Assembly (NCBI GenBank): GCA_947311845.1
Contig: CAMZMU010000123.1
Coordinates: forward strand, 11,357,417-11,421,416
Origin: Poa pratensis
Lineage: Eukaryota > Streptophyta > Magnoliopsida > Poales > Poaceae
Length of the DNA: 64,000 nucleotides
Direction of reading: 5' to 3'
Shown here piece by piece: positions 33,990 through 44,276 of the stretch (positions are counted from its first letter, which is position 1; every line of letters starts with the position of its first letter). A program made the position numbers and the translations under genes. The notes beneath the pieces were generated by a model, which was not told the DNA's origin, did no database searches, and saw nothing but the letters and a program-made list of their open reading frames with translations.

Positions 33990-36900
33990 GTACAACGTGA
34001 CTAATACGTCGCATCTACGGAAAAGTCAAGTTTGCTCCCGAGTTCAGGTGATCCCACTATTTAAAAAAAATCAACAAATGTATTTAAAAGTTTTTAAAAA
34101 CCTGAATATATTTGCATGTTCTACTATAAGCATGCAAAATCATAATGCGGATTTTTTTATTATAGGCTACATAGAAATTGGAAATTTGAATATATACATT
34201 ATTCAATGTACTTAGATCTGTATATTTGTCATTTTTGTGTATCCAAAACGTAAATTATTTTGATTGAGATTTTGCACGTTCCTAGGACATATCATTGATA
34301 ACATGCATGATTTTTGAGATAAACGCACCGTTGGTCACTAAACTTAAGTTAGATGAGGACTTTGGTTACATAACTCTCAGAGTGTGAGGAACTGGTCAGT
34401 GAACTTTCAAAGATGAGTATGTGGTCATGTAAAGCATTTCGAAGCAGTATTGTACATGCCCGCCTATATATGCAGCATTTGTATTTTGAACTTTGATTAG
34501 AACATCATTCTGCAGTTATCGTGCGTCTGAATCCTTTCCGACCGATTTCTGTTGCGCTTGCACATGGCGGACAAGCCATCTCATCCTCCCACAGTGTGGA
34601 AGTTAAAACTTCAGCGGCAGCGGCAGCCGGCCGAACGTGCTCCACTGGAACCTTATACCAATCTCGCCGTTGCAGGCAAGCTAAGGACTCAGCTGTCACT
34701 GTCAGATTATGTTAGATCAATGAGTATTTGGCATACTATGCATATTGTGTGTTTGGTTTTTATTTTACAGAATGACCGTGTGCTGTTTGATGTGATAAAA
34801 TCTTCTTTTTGACATGTTCATCAGATAAAATCAAGATACTTGGCAGTTCAAAGTTCATGTCGACAAAATTTCTCTTCTGGGCAGAGCAGTTTCAGAGAAA
34901 TTACTTTCACACGGTATGAAACGTTAATTTTAACACACATTATTCAGTAGACCTAATATGGCAAGTATAGTCTTATTTGCACACCTCACGGAGGCATCTG
35001 TGTGTGATATCATATCTTAATAATCCCTGTATTATTGTTTCTTCCTTTCCAAAGAAACAAATATTAGGTCTGGTATGCAATAAGACGAATTTAATAACCA
35101 ATTACAGAGTGATGGTGACTTAATAGTTTAACCTCAGACTGGTTTGTTGTATATTTTTTCCGTTCGTACTAGCATGTAGTGTCATGATTCCTGAACATTG
35201 TTAGGCCTAAACAACTCCCTCCAAATGTAGCTCCATTGTTTTCAGTGGGAGGTATGAAATCCAAACCTCTAGAGTCCCTAGATGAGTGTCAAAAGAGAGA
35301 AGGCCTCTGTTGATTGCAGGAATGAAAAACATATGAATAGGAGAAGCAAAAGATTAGGATCTTCAATACTAGGAACTCTGATAAAATTTCAAAATTATGA
35401 TTTTTTTCAGGTGTTGCATTTAGGTCGTGAACAGGATATAAATACATTTCTGAAGAAAAGAGAGGGCAGGAGGGTTGGCATAGCCTGTTTTCACATGTCG
35501 CTGATATTGTCTCCACGACAAACTGTATTGTGTACCCACACATAAGAACTCATTATATATATGCCTGCATAAAAGCACGGTAGGAAACTTAGTTTTCTCA
35601 TTATCTTTGGATGTTTACACATATATTAATTTACTTCGGGGACTAAATGCCTTCTAAAGTTATTAACTATTGTATTGCAGACCATATCTAGAGCATATTA
35701 CTGTTCTATCATTTTTGTCTGGTAATATATATTTTCCATTTGAGTATGTGGTTTCTTTGCAGGGCATATTGTGAAAATATACATTTTTGCTCATGGCGCT
35801 GCACGTCTATCGATGATATGCCAAAAAAAAACTACAAGTTCTGGCAGTTAAATAGAAGGTATTGCTCCAGTAAGTTATACTCGCTCCATCTTGAAAAGGA
35901 TGTCACTAAAATGGATTTATCTAGCAAAAAAATATGTCTAGATACATCCATTTTAGCGACATTCTTTTCCGGACATAGGGGGTACTTCTTAAGAACTTGT
36001 GCATCTCTATGCTTTCCTGCTCTCTAATTCGAATTGTCATTGTCGTGTGGTACATACCTTTACTCAATTGTTTTTCATACATCCCACGATTTTTGTTTCT
36101 GAAATTAGTTTTAGATTGTCTGTTCATTGTCATTGAGAAAAATACTACTACATTAATGTTCGGCCATTCTATATTTCAATCTTTCTCGATTCTATATTTT
36201 CTCCTATTTTAATTTAGAAAACTACTGAATTGTTTTTTGTTCATTATCTATAACATCTAAATCTTTTTGTATTCTACAACTATACTTACATTTTCCTAAA
36301 TTTAGTCATTGTGCTTTCCATTTTATGCATAAATCTTACTTATTGGAAACTGAACCAAATGCAAGAACCATCCCTGCATATGTAAAGTGACCTAAAATTC
36401 TTTCTTATGAAGGTTATTAGCCTGTTATGTGGTAGAGTATTAGATGATGTCTAATTAATACTGCAATGAAATCACTCATGATTGAGCTATGACATTGTAT
36501 CTTAGATTATTAATTTGGGATCATGACTGTGCATTATAAATCACTACACTTCTTAGTTCTTAGTTTGTGCTGAATTTCTAGGTGCATCATGGATAGGTAT
36601 ATGTGATAAAAATGTTGATCAGACAGCTTAGAATTTAAGACTCGCCTTATTAAGGCAGGTGTCATGATAAAATACATTATACTATGTGATTACATGTTAC
36701 AACGGCTAATATGGTGGCTGGACTGCACGATCGGTGCTCTCTCTGAGTGAACAATACCGGTGATGAAGCAGCGAAACAATGTAAGGGGATTTGGGAAATA
36801 GTATTTGGTTATAAAAATGGTGGCTAAAATTGTAAAAATAAATGATAAAATTCTTCTATCAGATGAAAAAACTTTCAAGTTTTACCAATGTAGTAGAAGT

Positions 36901-37402
36901 GTAATTTTAGTTTGTTACCAAATCGAACTGATTGTCTTCATGTGTGTCTGTGCTGACTAAGGCTATTATTTAAGAAATGAACTACACAACTCTTTTGATA
37001 TGCTTATTTTATACAATGAGTGTTAGCATATTTGTAAAACAACATGCCTAATCAAAATGACGTAACGACAATAGGAGAAATATTAACTAAATTAACTATT
37101 CCATAAGATTTCTTATGTTTATTTTTCAAAATATTCTTAGTTGGCAACTTGGGACATTTGGGTTCTACTTCAGTTTACATATACAAATAATCATTTTTTT
37201 GTTGTTGTTCTTTCAATCTGTTATAGAAGGAAATACAAATGGAGCTACCCTATTTCCAAAATATAAACAATCAGGTGATCATTGCTAAATCTCCTATTAA
37301 TCATTAGTGCATTATTAACAAACAAATTAAATGTTTACCAATAGGGTAAACTAATGTATTGTAAAAAATCAAGTCCGTGCGGATGCACGGGTTGGTGACT
37401 AG
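33990..37402. mobile_element. Probable Helitron right portion with recognisable 3' terminus
   Basis: The 3' end at 37375-37402 reads CCGTGCGGATGCACGGG, ten bases, then CTAG, and the next base is T, as in plant Helitrons; CCGTGC and GCACGG form the hairpin. I could not locate a convincing 5' terminus, so the left limit is arbitrary. The interior is AT-rich with possible intron-exon texture (34510-34675 encodes MADKPSHPPTVWKLKLQRQR followed by a donor-like site), but no gene was recognised. A Stowaway MITE lies at 35880-35982. Confidence 0.5.
35880..35982. mobile_element. Short Stowaway MITE
   Basis: The 103-bp element has ends CTCGCTCCATCTTGAAAAG and (complement) CCCCCTATGTCCGGAAAAG, and inner arms CACTAAAATGGAT and ATCCATTTTAGCGACA. 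TA flanks both sides (35878-35879 and 35983-35984). It is a near-complete hairpin with a short AT loop. Confidence 0.88.
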
Positions 37403-37431
37403 TTATTTTAATGTTATTATGTGTGAAATAT

Positions 37432-37913
37432 CGGAAATTCGCTTTGGAGCTCGGGCTCATATGCTCCCGTTATCTGCAAAAAAAATTCAAAATTTGAAAA
37501 CTCATCAAAAAAATCTGAAAAAAATCATGCACGTACCTGACCATGGTACGCACCACCGTATTTTGTTTCGCGCCGAAATGACATCGTACGCGCTCTGTAC
37601 AAAAATGACAAATTTCCTGTCAGAAATTCAAAATTTGAATCTCATTTTCTGACAGGAAATTTGTCATTTTTGTACAGGGCGCGTACGATGTCATTTCGGC
37701 GCGAAAAAAAATACGCTCAATTTGACAGGAAATTTGTCATTTTTGTACAGAGCGCGTACGATGTCATTTCGGCGCGAACAAAAATACGGTGGTGCGTACC
37801 ATGGTCAGGTACGTGCATGATTTTTTTCAGATTTTTTTGATGAGTTTTCAAATTTTGAATTTTTTTTGCAGATAACGGGAGCATATGAGCCCGGGAGCCA
37901 AAACGGCGCTCTC
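37432..37913. mobile_element. Fold-back Mutator-like MITE, 9-bp target duplication
   Basis: Two arms of roughly 180 bp are inverted copies; shared stretches include GGGCTCATATGCTCCCG, ATCATGCACGTACCTGACC and TACGATGTCATTTCGGCGCG. GTGAAATAT occurs on both sides (37423-37431 and 37914-37922), a 9-bp duplication as in Mutator-like elements. The centre has one extra copy of the inner arm (TGACAGGAAATTTGTCATTT at 37646 and again at 37721). There is no coding. It inserted only about 20 bp from the Helitron 3' end. Confidence 0.85.
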
Positions 37914-37939
37914 GTGAAATATAATATATAAACATTCAG

Positions 37940-38188
37940 TATACACACTACCATTTTCCATACATGTACACAACTTTATATTATCCAAACTCAACAAAAC
38001 TTTGAATTATACGGTTTGTACATCCAAACAGGATTTGAAATTGGATCCCATCATTTGATTCCACCCGAAAATACCACGCACATCCAAACAACAGATTTGG
38101 AATTGCAGGTCAATTCATTTCCATTTCAGATTTGGTATTCCCACTCCAATTCAATTGCAAGGTTGAATACCAACATCCAAAAACAGCC
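37940..38188. other. MITE-like AT-rich spacer
   Basis: The end CATCCAAAAACAGCCTAAG (complement begins CTTAGGCTGTTTTTGG) is typical of grass DNA-element termini, and CATCCAAAC recurs several times. A full element could not be delimited. Confidence 0.35.
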
Positions 38189-38189
38189 T

Positions 38190-38440
38190 AAGTATATATG
38201 GCTGCTCCGTTCTGTTCTGAATACAAGTATAGGCTGGGGCTTAAAAGCAGGAAGCATGAGATGATACCCTTCATTTTTGGAGGCGCCCGGCCGGCGCGCC
38301 CTGGAGCCCACACCAGACTGAACCTGGAATCCTTTGTGTATCCTACGTTCATATGTTGCACAAGAAAATGGGATATCTGCGGTGTATCCTATGTTCATAT
38401 CTTGCACAAGCAGCTCTATGCCATATCAGCTATTCGCTAG
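38190..38440 (+). repeat. LR fragment (block H) directly 3' of MSL copy 2
   Basis: TATATATGGCTGCTCCGTTC, AGGCTGGGGCTTAAAAGCAG and GACTGAACCTGGAATCCTTT match block H. Within about 60 bp the sequence passes into DNA shared with the 3' flank of MSL copy 1 (GCAGCTCTCACCACCGG). This places an LR unit on the 3' side of an MSL gene as well as on the 5' side, as expected for a tandem array. Confidence 0.75.
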
Positions 38441-38537
38441 CTTACTACCAGGTTTTTTGCAGCTCTCACCACCGGATAAGGAGGGTAACTGTTGTATCTA
38501 CGGTCTCTCGTACGGTGTTTCCTGCACATTAGCTGCT

Positions 38538-41500
38538 TCAGGAATAATTCCATGTCGTTGGCATCCTTGTGGACTGAAGAGGGGGCGCGTTCCGCACGTT
38601 GACGTCAAGGGGCAACATCCGGTACTCTACGTCGAGGTCCTTCAGGACTTTGATCATCTCTTGGAGCACCAGCTCCCTCCTCACGAACCTCATCCCCATG
38701 TCCTGCCAGTTGAGTGTGTGCCGGAGCCATATGGATACTTTCAGTTTGTTGGTGTCATCAACATCCCGGAGGACAACCATCGCGCCAGGGTACCAATGTT
38801 CCTTCTTGGAGTCGATGTAACTGGAACAACACATGAAAATATCCGTTAGTTCGATGTGGTAAGATCAGCAGCAAACGGCAACCCAAATTACAAATGCAAA
38901 TTCTCTCACAATAACCAACATGCCTGCCTAAAAAATTTACGAGTAACGGAGGGAATTTCTCAGCATTATGTGTACGCCAGTTATGAACATCAGACTTGAG
39001 ATAACAGAAGCACAGATACGCACCGTAGTATTCTTTCCTTCATGATGGCCAGTTTTTCCACAGGTGTGGCAACATGAATAGAGAAGTCAATTCCTTCTCC
39101 CATATCAGGACTCCTGTAGAAATTAAAAATCGGTTTCGTGGCCAGTACACTGTTTGGATAATAGATCTTTAGGTTATCATAACGGAGAAATACTGTTGTC
39201 ATGATGTTCATTTCCTCTACCACGACCTGAAATTCAAGTGCTTAAACTTCAGTCGATGAACGCAAGTTAATATTCAATTCAATAAACAAGGACCACAAAG
39301 AAGATATTCTTTACCTGCACTTCCTCAATTTCACAGCGGTCACCAACATCGAAAGGATGCATGACGAATAAGAAAATAATAGCCTCAAAAATTGTCTTCA
39401 TAGTATTCCCAAATACAAAGACTGCCACAAGAAGCTGTGAACTGGTGAAGATAAAGAATTCTGTTGTCGCTATGCCAAGAATAAGCAGCCAGAGAACAGA
39501 CACTATGAGGCCAACAACAACATTTCCACCCTGGCTGAGCTTGTTAACTGCAGTTTTGGTATCATTAAGTGTTAGGGCAAGAGCTTTGCGCTCTCTAAAT
39601 GTGCTCACCTACAAAAGAAACCACATGACAATGTTAGCAAACACATCTTGAAGTAGTCTAATAGTAATCCTTGATGCAACTTAGATAGTACTGTAACAAG
39701 ATCTTTACCACCCAGTTCTTGAGAGACCTCTTGCTAACCCTACAGTGCTCTTGTGCTCCTTCAAAAGATGCATAGCTTTGATGGCTTCCTCCTGCCTCAT
39801 GAAGCGCATCAAGTCTGCCAAGTATATGTACCTGCATTATTCATTCATTCACGGCCAAGGATATGAATCAAGAAGCTGCCACTATGCTTTGCTGAAACGA
39901 GCGCATTCTAGTTAAGAATTCTTGTTAACTTCTATAATTCATTATCCACTTTGCAATGAAGATTAAACGGAGTATGCACAACATAAGTCTAACAGTTACC
40001 ATGATATTACTAGATTAAAAGAAATGACTATACCATAAGTGTACCTCATAAGCTAAAAAATCATACGGTTAAGATAAGCTACAGTTGTATATCTTATCTA
40101 GAGTCTAGACAATAGTAATTTAAAACTATGTAACTTGTCACTAAAAAAGATAAGGGTGCCTGTCTAAGACGAGAAAGAAATGCTTACTTGGATCCAGGCT
40201 TCGCTACATTATGAAAGATCTGCTTGGCGGCCACTTGCGCCTCATACTCACTACGAATCTGTGTCCCTGACTCATCCCCATCTCCTGTTGCCTGCTGAAT
40301 CTGCTCATCCATTGTGGTGAGCGTCCCAAACCGAACAATCTTCATGAGCCTCTTCATGTTAAATGCTGAAACGTTTTTCTGATTGAGCCTATGGAGCTTG
40401 CCAATGGTGATCCCTTCATCAAGCTCACGCTGTTTTTTCTCCTTTGACAGCTGGTTGCTTCCATCTCCTCTCGAGATTAAACCCGCGATCCGAATGCTCC
40501 TTTGCCCTGATAGATTCTTGGCTGGTAAGGCGGCATGGAGCTCTTTTGGGATGGTTCCGCCTGCACGTTGGAGCTCACGCACCTCAGCAAGCACGTAGTC
40601 TTCATCAACCAGTTGTGGCCCAGAGAGTGTCTCAATGACATATTGGTTGAACAATGCCTCTTGAATCCGATCAAAGTATGTCGAGACATGGAAGGACGAA
40701 GCCAGCACCTTGAGCAGCAGCGTCTTGAGAAGGCGGATGAGTGTGGCGACGAGTAAGCAGAAGAGTACCTTGGTGACATACGGCAGTACCAGCGTGTGCG
40801 TCGGGACGTTCTCGTCAAACAGGAAGTGCCAAGAGGCAAGAACCAGGCCGAGCCAGAAGGCGTTCTGCACGGCGCCCCGGACGCCATAGACGAAGTAGAG
40901 CACACGCTTCCGCAGCACGAAGTTGCGTTCCACGCAGAACACAATGATCCGGATGACCCACCCAGAGACGAGACGGCCACAGATGAGCACAAACAGAAGG
41001 AGCTCCCACTTCCAGAGGTTTAGCTCCCAGACCTTCTTCCTGGACAATTTCTTTATTGTGAGGCTGCACACCAATGCCCCGATGATGAGCACCAGGCTGA
41101 TCCACTGCAATATGGTGAGAGTGTCGAGCTTGACACGCTTGAAGTCGTCGGGGATGTCATCGTCTATGAAGGGATCGTCCTCCTCCTCCTCCATGGGACC
41201 CGACTTGCCCGTCTTACGCCCTGAAGGAAACTGGACGGACTTGCCGGTCATCCGCCCTGAAGGGAACTGGCCGGATTTAGGAGGCCGCAAGACAGACGAC
41301 TTGCGCTCCATGGCACGAGCCGGCATGGGTGACTGCGGCGGCGGGTCCGTGAGCCGGGAGCGCGTCTTGGCTCGCAGTAATGGTCGCGCTACGGCCGGAG
41401 TGGGAGTTTTGTTGGTGCGGCGTGTTAGCTCGCCGTCCGCGCTGGCGCGCCTACGCCTGCCGCTGCCGCTGCCGCCGCCGCCATCGGAGTCGGATGAAGA

Positions 41501-42016
41501 AGACGAGGAGCTGTGGAGTTCTTCGAAGGAGGCACGCGCATCCCGTTCACGGGAGTTGGATAAGGAGGGCCCTGCGATGGCGTCCTCCTCCATCTTCGGC
41601 GTGAGAGAAGGGGCGGCGTTGGCCTGCTTCGGCGAGAGCGTCGGGGATGACGGCGGCGGCTGCGTTGGCCGGTTCTTGAAGCTGAAGCCCTCGACGCGGC
41701 GCGGGGTGCCGTCCCCTTTTCCGCCGCCCTCGTTCTGCCAGAAGTCGTAGGTGCCATCGTCCCAGCCCTTGGACGGCGAACTGGGGGCGGTCGACAGCGC
41801 CCTGCTCGCCCTCGCCGTCGAGCTGGCGGTGTTCGAGCTCGCATTCGCGCCGCCGTCCGCGCCGGGGACGGTGGAGGGCGCGGGGCCGTTCCCGTCCCCG
41901 TCGATCTTCACAACAACCTCCCGCCGCTCACCGAGGTCGGCCTGGTCCCCCGGCGGCGACAGCGACTTGGCCGAGCCGTAGGACCTGAGGCTGCTCTTGC
42001 GCTGCACCTGATCCAT
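38538..42016 (-). pseudogene. MSL10-like mechanosensitive channel, copy 2 (single frameshift in exon 2)
   Basis: Exons (minus strand): 40188-42016, 39709-39831, 39315-39608, 39024-39226 and 38538-38820. Borders are GT-AG and phases agree with copy 1 except in exon 2. Exon 1 (609 codons) holds a low-complexity, acidic and serine-rich cytosolic N-terminus (to about residue 298), the run MEEEEDDPFIDDDIPDDF at about 275, and four membrane helices (about 299-435). Exon 3 gives two more helices and the MscS signature FGNTMKTIFEAIIFLFVMHP then FDVGDRCEIEEVQ. Exons 4-5 form the cytosolic MscS beta domain and C-terminus. Exon 2 has four As at 39763-39766 where copy 1 has five; read as given, HLFEGAQEHCRVSKRSLKNW is lost to HLLKEHKST and so on. 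Otherwise it would be about 910 residues, near full length. It may be a real mutation or a homopolymer error. Confidence 0.88.
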
Positions 42017-42505
42017 CGCCGCCGACCAACAAACACCACACACGCACGCACACACGGATCGATATACTCCTCCTCCGCGAAATCGCTCGGGAATTAAATG
42101 GCTGCGTTGCCGTTGCCGAGGCTAGGACCCCCGGATGGAGAGTGTTGCGGTACAACGTGGAGAGCTGACAACATTGGCAAAATTGGCGCCTTTTCGCGCT
42201 CTGGTTGGCTGGGCACCCCGCCCGCGTTTCTTTTGTAGGCAGCGACCAGCGGCGCCACTGGTGGTGAGCATCACCGCAGGCAGGGCTTCACAGTTCACAC
42301 CGATACGTGGCAATGACACTGCTCGTGATTTGGAACAGAGGAGATTAGACAAGTCGATTTAGGGGTAAAGCGAAGATCTTGGTGCATATGGCATCGTGGC
42401 CGCGATTATCGGCGAACAAGTGGGACCGCGTCAGCATTTTTGGTACTAATTAATCAGTGATGAGATTGGTCGACCAAAAAAAGAAGTCACTCGATCGGTT
42501 ATCGT
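42017..42505 (-). promoter_or_regulatory. 5' flank of MSL copy 2
   Basis: It is conserved with 8602-9113 (for example GGTAAAGCGAAGATCTTGGT at 42363, GAGATTGGTCGACCAAAA at 42463). Both copies therefore kept the same proximal upstream region until different insertions at about 9114 and 42506. Which motifs matter cannot be told from two copies. Confidence 0.6.
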
Positions 42506-42550
42506 ACAGTGGTATTTTTCTTAAGTACATACTGTGGTAATTTGGCATTT

Positions 42551-44130
42551 TTTCAGATAATACGTGTCTCATTCATAGAATAAAGATCAAGTTAGAACCT
42601 TTTGCAAAAATGATCATCAGCTAAAGAAAGAAAAATACTATCTAGACCAAAAAAAAAACCGAGCAAGATACCAGCGCCTGTAACTCGCCCTCGGCGCCCC
42701 GTAGCGGCCATCCAAAAAAAGAGTGGACAAATTACCTCGTCACCCGATCTCGATGTGGCTTCATCGCTGATATGCAGCTTTACGGACATCCAAAGTAGCT
42801 CACCAAAGGCAAAGTCATTGCCGTTAAAAGAATCAGACTGGGGCAGCACACCGGAGATGGCATTGAACTAAAGACCTAGCACCCCCCGTGCGACGACGTC
42901 AGAGGAGAAAACCAGGTCTGCCAGCTCCCAACCACGAACCCATTCCACCACCTTCCATATGCCACTGATGCATACTACCGTCTGCACGCGCTTTGAAAAA
43001 CCTCTCGAGCTCCGCTCCGATGCTGGAGCGAGCGTAGTCGCAACGGCAGAGTCTGGGAACACAAGTCCGGATGTCGTCGCCGCCACGCCATCCCCGCTTA
43101 AACAGACTACCACCCATATCCATCGCCGACCACAGAGAACACTGCATTAGAGAAGGATCTGAAACAATTTTATTTATCACCGTCGTCAACTTCGCCAGAG
43201 CCAAGACGCCGCCCGGTAGAAAACCTAAACTTCCGTCAATTTGACGCATGGGACCGACGAGTTTCGTTGGAATTTACACAAGAGTGGCAAAATCTCTGTG
43301 GACACTTTGTATAAAGCTCTAGTCCAACCGGACGTGCCAGTAGATAATAATAATAAAAATCTGGAAGATGAAGATTCCACTAAAAAATAAGGTCTTTGCG
43401 TGGTATCTTCGTCGAGGAGTAATTCTTATTAAAGATAACCTTGCAAAACTTAATTGGCATGGAAGTAAAAAGTGTGTCTTCTGTCACAAGGACGAGACTA
43501 TCAAACACTTATTCTTCGAGTGCAAATTAGCTAGTTCTATATGGTAAATCATCAAGATAGGTTCTACCTTATACCCACCAAGAAGTGTTGCTAATATTTT
43601 TGGCAATTGGCTGAATGGGGTGGATTATAGGTTTAAACAACTTATTAGGGTGGCAGCGCTTGCCGTAATATGGTCGATTTGGCTGTGCAGAAATGACAAG
43701 GTTTTTAATGATAAAAATTCTTCTCTCATGCAGGTTATCTACAGGAGCACAGCTATACTCCGTTCGGGATCTCAGTTGCAACGTGTGGAGCATCGAGACC
43801 TGTTTATGGAGGTGTGTACAAGACTGGAGGATACGGCGAGAGACTTTTTATCCCAACATGGATGAAAACATAATTTGCTGATTGGCCCTCCACCTTCATA
43901 GGCGTTTTTACAATTTCTCATTATGATATGTAATTCGCCTTTTTTATGTTTCGTACTTCTAAACTCGTGTCGGCTGTGTGCATCTTAGTTATGCAGAGCC
44001 TGGGTGTAATACATAAAACTCTTTAACTAATAAAGATCCCTTTATCGAAAAAAACCTAAACTACAGAGGACCTAACCGTCGAACTAAACACATCCGCACA
44101 CACGAGGTCCGACGACCCCTCACTACATAC
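42551..44130 (-). mobile_element. Minus-strand retrosequence-like insertion, split by a LINE
   Basis: Read on the minus strand it runs from a GC-rich start near 44130 to an AT-rich 3' end with TTGATCTTTATTCTATGAAT and a short A-run at 42551-42556, like a polyadenylated transcript. A LINE interrupts it at 43232-44050. No recognisable domain was found. Its position corresponds to the retrosequence next to MSL copy 1, but the sequences differ. Confidence 0.4.
43232..44050 (+). mobile_element. 5'-truncated LINE with zf-RVT domain and 12-bp target duplication
   Basis: Translation gives KIWKMKIPLKNKVFAWYLRR, then GSKKCVFCHKDETIKHLFFE and CKLASSIW, the zinc-binding reverse-transcriptase domain (zf-RVT) near the end of LINE ORF2, then IWSIWLCRNDKVFN. 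The frame is broken by a stop after SSIW. The 3' end is TAATAAAGATCCCTTTATCG plus As. AAAACCTAAACT occurs at 43220-43231 and 44051-44062, a clean target-site duplication. Confidence 0.88.
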
Positions 44131-44139
44131 TACCAGGAG

Positions 44140-44276
44140 TCGGAAGCGGAGGAGAGCCGGAAGTCGGCGTCGGAAAGCTGGTGCCCTAGATTGATTTTTC
44201 CCTTCCGGTTGCGCGGAGGAAACCTAGCGACAGGGCATGGGAACCGTGACGAGACACTGTATCCGTACGCCATACT
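44140..44276 (+). repeat. LR unit 5, left part
   Basis: GGGAACCGTGACGAGACACT (44239) matches 10565 at the start of unit 1 (GCGAACCGTGACGAGACGGC). It is cut at 44276 by the hAT element and resumes at 46346. As with unit 1, it lies upstream of an MSL copy, beyond a retrosequence insertion. Confidence 0.7.
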
